Below, piece after piece: positions 1-12,300 of a stretch of 64,000 nucleotides of DNA. Origin of the DNA: Cololabis saira (lineage: Eukaryota > Chordata > Actinopteri > Beloniformes > Belonidae); assembly GCF_033807715.1 (NCBI RefSeq), contig NC_084592.1:24251501-24315500 (forward strand). The letters run 5' to 3'. The notes under the pieces were generated by a model. It was given only the letters and a program-made list of their open reading frames with translations. It did not search any database and was not told where the DNA came from. The translations under genes were made by a program, and so were the position numbers. Position 1 is the stretch's first letter. The number at the start of each line of letters is the position of its first letter.

Positions 1-208
1 TATCAATATATAATAACTGAAAAAATCTGAAACATTTTTTAAATTTTAAAATATGTTTATGTAAAATATGCTACATGTATATGTAGTATATGTAGTGATA
101 TGTAATAAAAAATAACAAAAATGTATGTTCAAGTAGAGTTTATAGTTGTGTTGTAATCCCCACTCGCCAGTGCGCCCCCCCAAAATTTTTTATCACCAGC
201 CGCCACTG
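1..208. mobile_element. Right end of a hAT-like DNA transposon
   Basis: The segment ends in ATCACCAGCCGCCACTG, whose reverse complement starts CAGTGGCGGCTGGTGAT, a hAT-style terminus beginning CAG. It is preceded by an A/T run and a C-rich stretch, a layout recalled from abundant teleost hAT elements. The other end lies before the window, so the 8-bp target duplication cannot be tested. No transposase coding sequence is visible. The family is inferred from the terminus only. Confidence 0.5.
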
Positions 209-3200
209 GAAAAGAATCCTCGAAAAAACTTCAGTCCACTACATTAGGTACACCGACTTCAAGTAACAACCCCCAACTCCCCCAAGTCATTCACAAATTT
301 ACATGAAACCGAAATACATGTTACAGTCCCCTTAATTTGTAAAGGGATTAGAGGACAGAAATCCCTGACAGTCACAGCAAGTTCACCCAGGAGCAACATA
401 AAACCATTGCAAAAAAGATCCTAGTTTTTGGACCATCACTTTAAAGACGTCTACATGACATTTTCCTTTATCCTTCCCTGGTTACTTGCAGTGATACACT
501 ATATGAATTGTGGGTATCAGCTTTGTGAGATTAATTCAAACATCTACAGGAGACACATGCCAGACTTCCTACATCCAGTATGAAGCGACAGGGTCAGTTG
601 TTTCCTCGCTCTGCTGCCTCACCTCTAAAACCACTTGGAACTGTTGGAGCTGGAGCAAAAACAAAAACGTACCCAGTCAAAACACATCAGTGTCAAAATT
701 AGAAAGACTTGCTCTCAAACACCGTTTTAAAGAAAGCAGGGGCACCTTTGAATTAATTATTTGCTCCTGGTCCAAAAACATCCTTATATTTTATTAAAAA
801 CCTTATTGCTAGAAAAATGTGTGATTTCTTTTTTCTTTTTCTTTTTTTTTATTATTCTGCTTGCAGATGTTTTCAAATGAAAATCTACAAAAAGGTGCAT
901 TTGTTTCAGTTAGCGTCACGCTCCAGTTTATTGTGAAATCTAAAAAAGTTGCCGCTCCAAGAAAGCCTCGAACAATCCTGTAGGAAAATGAAAATGACTT
1001 CAGACAGCAACTGGGCACTATTCAGTGAAGTTAGGGCTTTTTTCCCCACACTGAGTATTTGTGTATTTTTGCTTCAGGCTCCACTGTCTGTCCTGTATCT
1101 TTAGTCAGGGCCTCTTGAGAGTAACACTTGGTGCCTGAAGCCACCGGCCCAGATTACCAGTGTGAAGCAATGCAACCTTGTGTTTTTGTTTGCCAGGTTA
1201 ACACATACTATACGTTTTTCTCGCTATAGCTGATCTAGTTGGACACTTACACAAAAAAAAATCTTATTTTTTACTCAAACTCTTGAGATCAGACCTTGTG
1301 GCTGTGTGTGCTTGTGCATCTGTGATATTTGTGATTGTGAATATCACAATGTAATATTTATAACTGACTGTTTCTAGTTTCATTTGTGTTGGGATTTATT
1401 TTTCTTTTTGTCACGTTATTTATTCAAGTAAGACAGCTTCAGAAAATGAATGTATTGCTGTCTTGACAGGGGTGAGTATAGTCCTATTAACAGAATAGAG
1501 CGGAATGAAGGACCCGGCAGGTTCTTCTCGCCCACATCAACTCAACCAAAAAAAAAGAAGAAAAATGTAAATCTGTGGAAGAGCTAACACTGGCATGCAT
1601 TCCTGGATTTTTATTGTGTTGTTTACCAAGCAGCTAAAATAAATGTATTCATATTTCCTCCTCTGCTTGTCATAAGCAGTGACTTCAAAGGGGGCAGTTC
1701 ATTTATTGTGTATTTTTACACCTACATTTGGGGGTTGAGAGCACTTCATTCACCTCATACTCAGCTGCATTTAGTTGAAAATCGTAAAAAATAATGAAAT
1801 CAGGTGAGAATGAAATGCTAAATCAACCCATTCATGCCGGTGTATTTATTGTCACCTTGTAAGCATGGGACTAATTCAAGATCTGGTCTGTTGGCAAGCA
1901 GGAGAGAAATTTAATGTGCTTGCTCAGTGATGCATTTTAATATCAGATTTAGGCATAATCCAGCTTAATCATATCGACTGTAGGCACAGTCGGGACACGA
2001 GATGCATGTTAAAGCTAGGTGGAAATGAGGATTTATGGTTAGAGAAGCTGGCAGCACTCCCATTATTATTTTTTTTTCTGCCTCAACTGCTCTTTTAATT
2101 TCATATTAACAAAGCTACGCTAAATAGAGCAAAAGGAGAATGTGAATTAACATTAAGGCCAGAAACTGAACACGTGTGCATTGATTAATTAAGTATGACC
2201 ATTAGTTGACTTATTAATTTCCAAGAACCAAAACAAATATCACAAATGACAGATTTCTATGCCAAAAATTGATGACAGAACTTGAATGACATTCTGATGG
2301 ACACTTCCTTCACATGCTGAAGTCTACCTTGAATAAAGATAAAAGACAAAAAAACGACTGTTAATTTGGTCTCCTTAGAAATTCCAATTACAGTATGAAT
2401 TTACTTCTAATCGTTTTTTTAGCATGAAACAGTCCATCAGTATAACATTAATCAATATATTTTTGTTTACTGTCTGAACCTTCATGTGTATCCAGACTTC
2501 TGAATCCCTTCCCTCTTCTGAGCTGACGGGCCTGCTGGGTGTTTGCAAAAGGTTGAAAAGACATTTTTTTTGCGTGGATGCTGTAGGATAAGAAACCTAT
2601 TAAGCAATTAGAGGCATGGATAAGTTGATGAAAGTATTTGCCTTTTGGTGAAGCTGGATATCAGACAAATACATATTTTTTTGTGAAATTAAATTAAGAC
2701 ATCTTTTATCTCAAACCTCCACCGAGACTATTAAAGAGCCGTCAACTCCAAAAGGTTGCTGTTTTTCATATTAAAGTGATTTTGTGGTACGAACTAATTA
2801 GACTCATAATTAGTGCCCCAAATTTCAGATGAAAATTTCTAACACTTTAATCTGCTTTACTGATGTGGATGGAGAAACAGCACTTTTGTTCCAAAGGAAA
2901 AGAAAAGATACAAAAGCTCTGATTTATAAATGACTACCCTCCAACAAAACTATCATTTGCTTCAAAATTGACAATCCATTCAGTCTGCAGCTTTATAGGA
3001 AACACTAAATTTCTATTTGCACACTATCACAGATGTTTTACTTTTAATTCTGTTTAAAAATGACCTGAAGGAATTTATTGTTTAGAATAAAACTCAAGAT
3101 ATTGGTGTGCTTTTAATGCCGTCACTGTCAAATGTTTGGGGTTCAAAAAAAGCCTGTTGGCCAACATGTTCTGTAACCTGGTGATACTGTTTTTGGGGCA

Positions 3201-3626
3201 CTTCTTTGAAATATTTGTATTAAAACAGAGATTTATGAAATCCTATCAAATTTTAATTCAGTATGAAAACTCCTGATTAACTCGCTGTATACTGGAGTTC
3301 TTTGTTCTGATTTTGAATGAATCTATTAAAAACAGTTAAACCAACACCTTTTTTAAAAAATGTTTTCAAGCATGGCACACACATAGCTTATGCCTAATAT
3401 TTTGATAAAAAATAATGTCGTTTGTTGTGTGTCATTTCTGTTACAAGAAATGTTAAAGATCTGACACTTTTTATGGCAGTTTCAGTAACACTGGTGTCTC
3501 TACCGCCTTATAAGATTGCTTTTTGTTTTTCACACTTTTTAATAGAAGTGGAGTACAAAAGTCATTTTTTGAAGTGGTCTCTCAAATCTAACACTGGCCA
3601 TCTTGTGGACTGCTATGATGGGAATG
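209..3626. other. Gene-free region with possible conserved noncoding blocks
   Basis: No exon-like coding signal was recognised here. The short open frames have no motif, no plausible splice pattern and no family resemblance. From about 1690 to 3320 the sequence is AT-rich but not simple-repeat, with homeodomain-type cores (TAATTAG, CATAATTAG, ATTAATTAAG). This is the look of conserved noncoding elements in vertebrate introns and gene deserts. It lies upstream of the first visible dhrsx exon and may be intronic to that gene. The conserved status is an inference. Confidence 0.35.
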
Positions 3627-5300
3627 TCAACAACTGTCAGTGCCAACAACAGATGAGGAAGCAGGCCAATTTGGAGGCCAACTCCCTACTCTGCCAGGGA
3701 GCCTGGTGGGATGGATTTTCTTAAGGTCCTTGGCAACACCCTGCTGGAGCTGTACACCATCTTTGAGGCTGGTGTTGTAGCATCTCCCGAAGCTTTTAAT
3801 GGGTTTCTCAGACATAGTTGGTATTGGCTTAGTGTTGATGAAAAAACCTTTGGTCCGCCAGCTTATCTTTGGCAATGGAGACTTCCTGATTTGGGTGGCT
3901 TGATCTTCATGGTGGGTCATGACATGTTCTCCTATTGTCACCATTGTGGTCAGGCTCATTGTTTTGTCCATGAATGCCCTGATTGGTGTCAACGTGACTC
4001 CAGATTTCAACCGCTGAATACTTCAGAGGAGATATTATGCACCCAGCCATGATGCTAATAACTAGGCTCTACCAAGTGGGGAAGAAGTTAAAGGGGACCT
4101 ATTATGAAAAACACGTTTTTTTTGCTTTAACATATATAAAATGGTCTCCCCTCAGCCTGCCAACTCAGAGAAGGAGGAAAGCAACCAAATTCTGCAGTGT
4201 CTGTACAGCCGCCCGGATGAGCCGTCCAGTGCGATGTGGCTTCTACGAGCCGTTCAGATTCTGCGCATTTTCGTTACGTAACCGAAATGCAAACCGCGCC
4301 CACAACTATAACACCGTGTAACTGCATGCGAGCGTCCGACTATCGCGTTGCACTGCGTGACATCTGACGCTCTCTGTCCATCTCCTTCCAGCAGCTGCCA
4401 CTTTATTGAGGTTTTTGTATTGAAATGAGGAGGTATCATAGAGATAACTTCTCATTTCAACTAACTGGATCAGCCGTTCCTCATCCATGACCATTTCCTA
4501 CAGCGCTTTCAACCGGCTTTCAACGCGAGCGACAGGAAGAAAATAGAAGCAGCCGGGCGTACAACAAATGTTCAGCTCAAAGCGGCGTGCCGCGTCGTGC
4601 TGCGCAGCACTGTGTCGCTCCGGCCAGTTAGGACAGTCCAATAGAAAATAAAGCAATGGAATTGATTTTGTCGCTGACGCTCGCTCGCTCGCATCGCATG
4701 CAGTTAGGACACGGTGTAAATAACTCCCCCGGCCGGAGCTTCTGCCATTTTTTCGTAGCAGTGTATCGTGTCATTCAGGCAGCCAATCAGCACAGTGCCT
4801 CATTATCATAGCCCCGCCCACTCAGAATCCTGCATAGATAAGGAGGTTAGAAACGGTAAAGATAAAGACATAGCTCAGAGGCTGAATTTCTAATTTATTT
4901 AGCAAAAACAATCAAAAGCTTGATTTTAAGACATTCAAGGCCTGTTTGAAATAGGGATTAGATGCCATAATAGGTCACATTTAAGTGTGGAGAAGCAAAG
5001 CTGCAGTTCCTGGAGGTACGTCTTCACCAAGTTTGTGATAAGCTCGGGTACTTTGAACAAGTTGAAGGTGATCCATAGGAATCTGTGGGCAACTAAACTG
5101 GAGGAATTTCTGAGATCGAAGAAGGCCACATATAAACCACTCTTCTCACTTTTGGCCAGCTGGATGTTCCAGATCATGCTGGTGGGCTCCGGACTTTGAA
5201 TCTTGGAATTCCAGCTTTTTGCACAGTTGTGGCCAGAAGCTTTCGTTCTTTCCAGGAGCTGTTTAAGCTTTGGCCAATGATGCTGAAAACCCCATTGCAA
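3627..5300 (-). pseudogene. LINE reverse-transcriptase relic, split by a MITE
   Basis: Two minus-strand pieces read as one decayed reverse transcriptase. The 5' piece (about 5300-4985) has a stretch around FDLRNSSSLVAHRFLW and a YLQELQLCFST segment. Just past the MITE, reading continues into IMAGCIISPL, an RT-type 'GxxxGCxISP' motif. The 3' piece (4087-3627) has PIPTMSEKPIKSFGRCYN, a segment I recall from fish non-LTR ORFs. Stops and frameshifts interrupt it, so it is non-functional. The interruption at 4088-4984 is a TTAA-flanked element. The clade is not assigned. Confidence 0.6.
4088..4984 (+). mobile_element. TTAA-targeting MITE, long copy
   Basis: Left end TTAAAGGGGACCTATTATG and right end CATAATAGGTCACATTTAA form terminal inverted repeats directly bordered by TTAA on both sides. 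That is the target duplication of piggyBac- or Kolobok-type transposons. About 890 bp long with no transposase ORF, so it is non-autonomous. Two further copies occur here: a shorter one at 34748-35181 and a truncated inverted one at 46903-47189, sharing internal sequence such as CAGCCTGCCAACTCAGAGAA. It interrupts a LINE relic exactly at TTAA. Confidence 0.8.
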
Positions 5301-7134
5301 ATGAAAATTGGAACCAGATTATTAACAATATCTATTTTGATTCGTAAAAAGTTTGGGACTCAAAGAATTCAAGCTATTGTGAACGCCCAAGAAAGTACAA
5401 CGAGATACTAAATGTGATTTTCATGGTTTGTGACTATAATTGTTTCTTCTACTAGAGCTGAAAAAAATTAGCAATATAAAAACAGTCTTATAACAATTAT
5501 CAACCTGTTTTACAAAGGCAGAATTATTAGCTGTTTCATGAAGTAGTTTTGTGTCAAAAAGCTGATTTTATCTTTTATTTTCCCCCTTACATAAGAAAGA
5601 CATTGAACGTGCATATTTCAGGAGTGGGGATTTCATTTTTTTTCTTTTGGAGTTAAATCTCCCTATTAAGACATCAGACATCAAAGAAAAACAACAACAA
5701 AGAAACAATCATACATCAACTCTCAAATGTATTGTCTGATATTATTTTAAAAAACACTACTGAAGAACAAAGCACACAGCTTCGTACACAGTGCTTGTAA
5801 AGGACACAGCACACAAGAAATCCACAGGTTGTAGACTGTAAATGTAATACATTCAAAACAGATTTATAAAACTTGATTAAACTTTCAAGTCACATTTCAG
5901 TGACTTCTTGTAATGTACAATCCCGTGTACGGCAATGAGGATGCAGGACATCTCTGGTTCTGATTAATGACGTAATCATAGGCAAAACAGGGAGAATGAC
6001 GGAATATAGCATTTCAAATTATTGTAAATTCAAAGAGCAGCTTAAACATCTATGTTGCAAGGTAAGGCATTTTCTTTTATCTGTTTCAAGTAAAAGAAGG
6101 GGAAAAAAACACCAGTTAGGCTTTCTAGGTATGGAACCAATTTCACAGTACTACAAAAAATCATGTTCTCTAACACACACACAAAGGTTCAGACCTGCGT
6201 TAATTATGTTCTGCCGAGTGCAATCACATGTAGCCATAGCTTAGCACGTGTGTTCACTCTTGTATTACCTTGGGTACCCAAATGTATCTTGAATAAAAAA
6301 ATGCCAATCAGAGATTATACAAAACAATGAAAGATCGGCTACAAACATGAATAAGAAATGGGATGACAAGAGAGCTTATTGTGGTTACTTGGTTACTAAG
6401 CTGGTGATGTCAGTTTATTTGGTAGTCTCTGAATCCATCCCAGAATGGTTTTTATGTTGAGACTAGGAAGAAAATATAATCACAAGTGTGCCAGGCCACC
6501 TTTTTAAACCGATCCTGGAATGTGTTCAGACCTTGTATTAGAGTTGGCTGCTTGTGATTGGAGTTCCTAGGACACATTTTAGTGCAAGGTCTAAATGTTG
6601 ACAAAGACGTTTCTCCGGCTTTCAGGCTAATAATAATACGCATGCAGACACGCTTTGGGTTACTGTTACATATACTGGTCAAATGGAACTACACACTGAA
6701 GAAAATGTTTGTTCCTGGCCATTCAGATGCTCGGACTTGCTCCATCTGCGTATCCCAACCCCGACCCCCCCACACGCACACTCTCACACAGGCGGACAGA
6801 TCAGGTGGTGAGTGACACAGCATGGCGATAAGGCCGCTATCAGACCTTCATCAGGGACAGTTGCACTTTCATCTATCACAGCAGCCTTTTTTATCTGTCC
6901 CATCAACTCTCCGTTCCTCCCTCTCAGTCCTCTTCCTGTCTTTGTCCATTATGTTTGACCCTCTTTCAGACTTACTGGAGTTACAGCCAGACGCAATATA
7001 TTCTTGTCTTGCTTTTTCAAAGTCGTTACATTGTTGAAATATAGTGTTGGGCCTGTTTTGTTTCTTGGCAGAAGCACTTATACCAAAAATAAATAAAGAG
7101 AAAGATTGACCAATACTAAAAGAGCCATTCAGAC
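5301..7134. other. No gene seen
   Basis: AT-rich sequence with short, motif-free open frames. A CA-rich patch lies near 6766-6790. No exon, RNA gene or repeat family was recognised. Confidence 0.5.
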
Positions 7135-7313
7135 CCCGTCCACACGTAGCCGGGTATTTTTAAAACCGAATATTTCCCCCCCCTCCGTTTATAAAATTAT
7201 TTGTATCCACATTAAATCGTTTTAAAAAAAAAACCCTTCCACACATAACCGAAGATCTGATTTTTCGACCACATTCATAAGCATTCTAAACCTGTAGATC
7301 ATCTGCGGCTCCT

Positions 7314-7346
7314 GGGGAAGCTGCGCCTCCGCGGCGCAGCTTCCCC
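7314..7346. repeat. Perfect GC-rich hairpin
   Basis: A 14-bp arm GGGGAAGCTGCGCC is followed by a 5-base spacer and its perfect inverse GGCGCAGCTTCCCC. It sits inside the composite MITE next to Harbinger-like sequence and may be an internal palindrome of one of those elements. Confidence 0.85.
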
Positions 7347-7410
7347 GGCAGGCGCGTCTCTCGGTAAAGAGCCCAAGTCCCCCCCGTGTCCCGCCACGGA
7401 GCTGCCGCGT

Positions 7411-7515
7411 TATCGACGAAGCCCTACGCCTTACCCTACGCCGTAGGGTACGGCGTACGGTGCGCGTCGCCGTGTACCCTACGGCGTAGGCTCTGCGTCG
7501 GTGTAACGCAGTAAA
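7411..7515. mobile_element. Partial PIF/Harbinger-like MITE
   Basis: It shares the palindromic CCTACGGCGTAGG core and the CTCTGCGTCGGTGTAACGCAG end segment with the complete copy at 43684-43824 and the copies near 63037 and 63960. The terminal GGTTCTGCGTTA-type repeat is cut off on the right, so this copy is incomplete. It is nested inside the larger composite MITE. Confidence 0.65.
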
Positions 7516-7808
7516 CGGTGGTCAAGAGCAGAGACCATTTATTTAATAAATAGCTTGGAGAACAGATGGTGGATCATCTGTAGTTCTGTAGTAAACAAAG
7601 GTTGCACGTCAGAACAGATTTGTTGTTGTTTTGGCGCATAATGTGACGTTCGAAAACGCAAAACTCCGGTTGTCTCTGTCTACACGCATCTACATAAACA
7701 GAGTTTTCAAAAATCTTCACTTTGCCCGGAGTTTTTTTAAACATTCGTTTATTTGCGTTTTCATGTGGATGACAGGTCCAAACGTAGGAAAATATCTTTG
7801 GTTTAGCA

Positions 7809-8033
7809 CAGGGGTCACCAATCCTGGTCCTCGAGGGCCGGTGTCCTGCATGTTTTAGATGTTTCCCTGCTTTAACACACCTGATTCTAATTAATCATCG
7901 TCATCAGCTTGTCATCCAGGGCTGCACAGTTCTGTTAATGACACAGTCACTTGTATCATGGTGCAATGAAGCAGGGAAACATCTAAAACCTGCAGGGACA
8001 CCGGCCCTTGAGGACCAGGATTGGTGACCCCTG
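7809..8033. mobile_element. hAT MITE with perfect 8-bp target duplication
   Basis: The ends are CAGGGGTCACCAATCCTGG and its inverse CCAGGATTGGTGACCCCTG. The element is flanked on both sides by GTTTAGCA (7801-7808 and 8034-8041), the 8-bp duplication expected of hAT transposition. At 225 bp it is almost entirely two long inverted arms and encodes nothing. Related but diverged copies are at 8328-8553 and 54526-54750. Confidence 0.9.
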
Positions 8034-8065
8034 GTTTAGCAGATACCCGGCTACGTGTGGACGGG

Positions 8066-8327
8066 AATCTAACTCCTTTTTTATTTTTTTAGCGGGCTCA
8101 TGTCTGACTGCCTGCAGTACGTACTGTATTTTGAAGGGTTGGTTTGGATTAAATCCTATTATATGATGCTGCTATTAAATACCCCAAACCAAGTAAGTAA
8201 TCTCAAGGTTTTATGCAGCTTAAGGCAAACTTGTCAAACCGAGCCATCTTGTAGTTCTTCACTTCACATTCTCAGTTTCATCAAAGAATATTAAAAATTG
8301 GGTCTTAGTTCCTGTTATGGAAACTGT
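8066..8327. other. No gene seen
   Basis: Short AT-rich stretch between two MITEs. No coding or RNA signal was recognised. Confidence 0.5.
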
Positions 8328-8553
8328 CAGTGTTTCCAAATCCAGGTCCTCAGGACCCACAACCCTGCATTTCTTAGATATTTTCCAGCTCCAACACATC
8401 TGGCTCAAAGGGATGGCTCATTACCAGACTTGTACAGACCTTGATGACAGGCTAATGTGGTGATCCAATGATCTGAGTCAGATTTATTGAAGCAGGAAAA
8501 CATCTAAATCATGCAGGGCAGTGGGTCCCAAGGACCAGGATTAGGAAACTCTG
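8328..8553. mobile_element. Diverged hAT MITE copy
   Basis: Left end CAGTGTTTCCAAATCCAGG and right end CCAGGATTAGGAAACTCTG are imperfect inverted repeats. The interior keeps the family hallmark of a TGCAT...CATCTAAAT...ATGCAGGG pair. No matching 8-bp flanks were found, so it is an older or eroded insertion of the family seen at 7809-8033. Confidence 0.65.
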
Positions 8554-9296
8554 CCCTACATATTACTGAACAGTGGACTGTGTGATTTTTTTTTTTTAAA
8601 ACCCCACATTTTCTGTCAGTGGCCTTTTATCTATCTTGTGACATTTTTAACAATTTATAGATTTTACAAATTACTATCCGATTTCTGAGTCACACTGGTC
8701 AAGCTGAAAATGTACCAACTTTGATCTCCAGTAGAGCATGGGGTGCATCCCTAATCATTGGGAAATACATTATAATTCAAGTATACATTCTTCAACACTA
8801 ATGCCTGTGGAATAAATGGCATTATGTGGGCATCTGCAAATTATTTGAAATCTGTCAGGAAACAAGTAATGTGTTCTGGGCTCGAGAGAACGAGGAACTC
8901 ATGCTTTCACTTTGTCTAAATATGTACTTTTTTCTTTATATTGGTACCTAAATGACAGAAAATACTGCACATGATGTGTTTCTTCTACCATAAGAATACA
9001 TATGCACACAAGATATCTGTACAGCATCAGTTACAAACTGCCATTAAAGCAATTTCGCTTAGGGACAATATTGTACCAACCCCGGCAGCTGGTTCATCTT
9101 CGATAGATCTGATACTGCGTACTGAAGCAATAGAGGCTTGGTGCTGAGTGTTGTGGTGGCAGAGCCCATCAAGCCTGCTGTAATAGATGATTAATGCACT
9201 CTTTGATGTTTTACTGGCAAAACTGCCAGAAGGAATAATCCATTTACAATGAATTTGACTTGTGTGCCACTATGTGTGTGTTTCTGTCCATCTTAG
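8554..9296. other. Non-coding sequence before the first visible dhrsx exon, probably intronic
   Basis: The stretch ends in a pyrimidine-containing acceptor (TCCATCTTAG) immediately before exon sequence. No repeat family or other exon was recognised. Confidence 0.55.
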
Positions 9297-9398
9297 TGGA
9301 GTTCAGGAAATTGGACCTAGCTTCTCTGCAGTCTGTCCGTCAGTTTGCTGAGAGCTTCAAGAAGGACGGCCTCCCACTGGATATTTTGGTTAATAATG
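9297..9398 (+). CDS. dhrsx: dhrsx internal exon A (first visible)
   Basis: Encodes [16 protein letters not shown] through DILVNN. Human DHRSX has VEFLYCDLAS at the same place. The acceptor is TTAG and the donor is G|GTCAGT. The exon starts with the last two bases of a Val codon and ends with the first base of the Ala codon of NNAG. The following intron is only 308 bp. Confidence 0.88.
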
Positions 9399-12300
9399 GT
9401 CAGTAAGGAATATATGATCTTCTGAAAATGTATAGCTTGAGTTCCTATTGTTTTGTAAAGAGGTTTTGTATGTACTAGTGGAAGTTTTGCTGTGAGGTAA
9501 CAGTGTTGGTAATAAGGACGTTATTAGCTAAAGGATTTAAAGCAGCAAACGTAAGCATTTAGTATTTCCAGGAAACCCCAAAACAAATACTAATTTGCCC
9601 ACGAAAGTCTTGGTTTCTAATCTCTCTTAATGATGTTTGTAAGGTATTTCTTTCATGTTTCTTATATGTGCTAATGTACTCTGTGTCTGTGTGTGTGTGT
9701 GTTAAGCCGGTGTAATGCTCGTTCCTGAAGGACGTACCCATGATGGATTCGAACAGCACTTTGGAGTGAACTATCTGGGCCACTTCCTGTTGACCTGGTT
9801 ACTCCTGGATACACTGAAGGATTCTGGGAAGTCTGGTTGCCGCTCCTGTGTGGTCAGCGTTTCATCATCAGCCCACTGCATCGGGGAGATCAGACTAAAT
9901 GACCTAAATAGTTGGTACGTGCACCTTTCTAAAAATAATCAACCAATAAAAAAAATATTTATGATTCACAAAAATGCAAACTCCATTGTTTCTTTTATTT
10001 TTTGTTGGGACACAAATGAGCAGAACATGAATACTTTTTTGTCCTGCTGTGACACTTGAAAGTCATGTGCTGTGACACATGACCGAGGCACTTTTATTAT
10101 GGGCTTTTGGTGGGCTCTGGGCAAGAGCCAATCAGAATTTGACACCTTCTGATTTGATTTGACCAGATCAGAACCAGCCCAGATCAGACCTGTCTATTAA
10201 ACAAGCTTATAATTAACCGTGTGAAAGAAAATAAAGTTGACCAGTACTGACCAAGTAATAAATCTCAGGAATAAAGCATTCACAGATTCTAAACAAAGTA
10301 ATAATGAACTTAAATCCACGTTTTCAATGATAAGTGGTTTCATAGATAACTGTTAAATACAATGAACAAAGATCAGTTGCCATTAAAACTTTGGCATACT
10401 GAATTTAAGTGAAGTCACAAACTTTGATCAACTTAACAAAGAAGTTGTTCTTTTTTCAGCAGAATGTGTCTCCACCAAAAGGAATGTGGCAAAAGTTTAT
10501 GACTGTATCTTTACAGCCTTATATGGCTGGGTTGCCATGGCAACACTCGTTCTGACTTTTAGGGACTCCTGCAATTGTCATAAATCCTTTTTCTTGGTTC
10601 CATACATCCTTTGTTTAGCAGACGGTGAGGGTCACAGGCTGGTACTGAATTCTGAACACCCGGATGTTATAATTATGATCAAAATAATAAAGAATAAGCG
10701 TCATGTGAAGGTTCCAGGCCCCAGGTTCACTACACCATGTAGGACATGGAGGAGCCAGGTTCTGCTAACAAAATGGACTTGAGTCATCAATTATGATCAG
10801 AACAGCTGGATCGTGCTTTGGTCTGCAGGGACCTGTGCTCCAGTGGTTCAGGTCCTATTTCCATTTTGATGTTGAAGTCGATCCATTTTAATGACCTCTC
10901 TTCTACCTCGGCCCTTTTGACTTCTGGTGTGCCTCAGGGATCCATTTGGGGCCCTGTCTTATTTCCATTATACATGCTGCCACCAGGGTCAGTAATTTCC
11001 CACCATAATGTATCCTGTCATCTGTATGCAGATGATCTGCAAATGTATCTGCCAATTGAGCCTAGTTCATCAAGCGCCTTTGAATCCATACACAGATGAG
11101 TAGATGACATTAAACTCTGGCTATTTCAAAACGTCCTCTTTTTAAATGAGAATAAAACTGAATGCATTGTATTTTCTCCATCCAATCCCTCCAGTCACAC
11201 AGTATCTTTATTTGTCCGAGGTCTTGATACCCTTGTCCCTCACTTTAACCATGTAGTCAGAAATCTGGATGTATCTTTTGACAACACTTTCAAATTTGAT
11301 GAACAGATTTAGCCGTGGTGACCTTGACAAAGCCATTCAAGCTTTCATTAGTTCCTGGCTTGATTATTGTAATACTCTTTATTTCTGTATCAATATAACT
11401 TCACTGCATCATTTACAACTTGTTCTGCTGCTCGCCTGCTGACAAGAACCCGGAAACACGACCACACCACTCCTGTCCTGTTTTCTTTACACTGGCTCCC
11501 GGTTGAATTTAGAATCCATTGTAAATTCCTGTTTTTTTGCTTTTAGTGCTATAAATGGCCTTGTGCCATCTCTATGCAATGTTTTAAGTTTTCTTCAACC
11601 CAACAGAACTTTGCATTCAACTGGCCAGTACTCCTTAGAGGTTCGGTTTACAAGGGTGAAAAGATGGGTGATTTCTCTTTTACAGTAGCTGGTCCCAAAC
11701 TCTGGAATACGGTCTCCTCTGAGTTACACAATGCCATTTGAATGTAAACCAAAAGGATAGCGGCATAATAATCTAACACAGTAATCAAGCATGATAATGG
11801 TGACAATGTGGGCTTATTTTACCCCAACAGGACTCGGCCTGTGTTGAAAAAATCGATTTCCCAATTCTAAATCGATTTTTTTATTTTATTTTTTTTTATT
11901 TATTTATGTATTATTTTTTTTCATCATTACATTAAAACTTTTGGTTATTTTTTTGTTTATCTCCTAAAAAGTAATTTTTTGTTGGACACGAGAATAACTG
12001 GTGCCATGTTTTTGCCATTAAATATGTTTAAAGGTATGAAAACATTAAAGTTTTCAGTTATAATTGCATAAATTGTCTATATTTCATTACTTTATATACT
12101 GTCTTGGGCTTACATTTGCAAAAAATGCTAAAAACCAAATTCTCAAAAATTAAAAACCAAAATAGACCGAAAATGGAACAAATAAAAACGGAATGTGGGA
12201 AAAAATAAAACCGATTTCATCCGTCTCTGTTTGCCCTGGATCTGTTTGATAATTCTGACCCACGATGTTTCTGAAAGCAGTTATATCAGCATTCTGGGAG

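Larger units (their letters stand above)
7135..8065. mobile_element. Composite MITE with terminal inverted repeats
   Basis: The left end reads CCCGTCCACACGTAGCCGGG and the right end carries its exact inverse, CCCGGCTACGTGTGGACGGG, so the outer boundaries are about 7135 and 8065. Between them are a GC-rich hairpin (7314-7346), part of a PIF/Harbinger-like MITE (about 7411-7515) and a complete hAT MITE (7809-8033). No clear target duplication was found for the outer element and no transposase is encoded. Confidence 0.7.

Noticed and set aside
1..9296. Search for upstream dhrsx exons with a TGxxxGIG motif
   Set aside because: No in-frame glycine motif with suitable splice sites was found by eye, so no exon is claimed.
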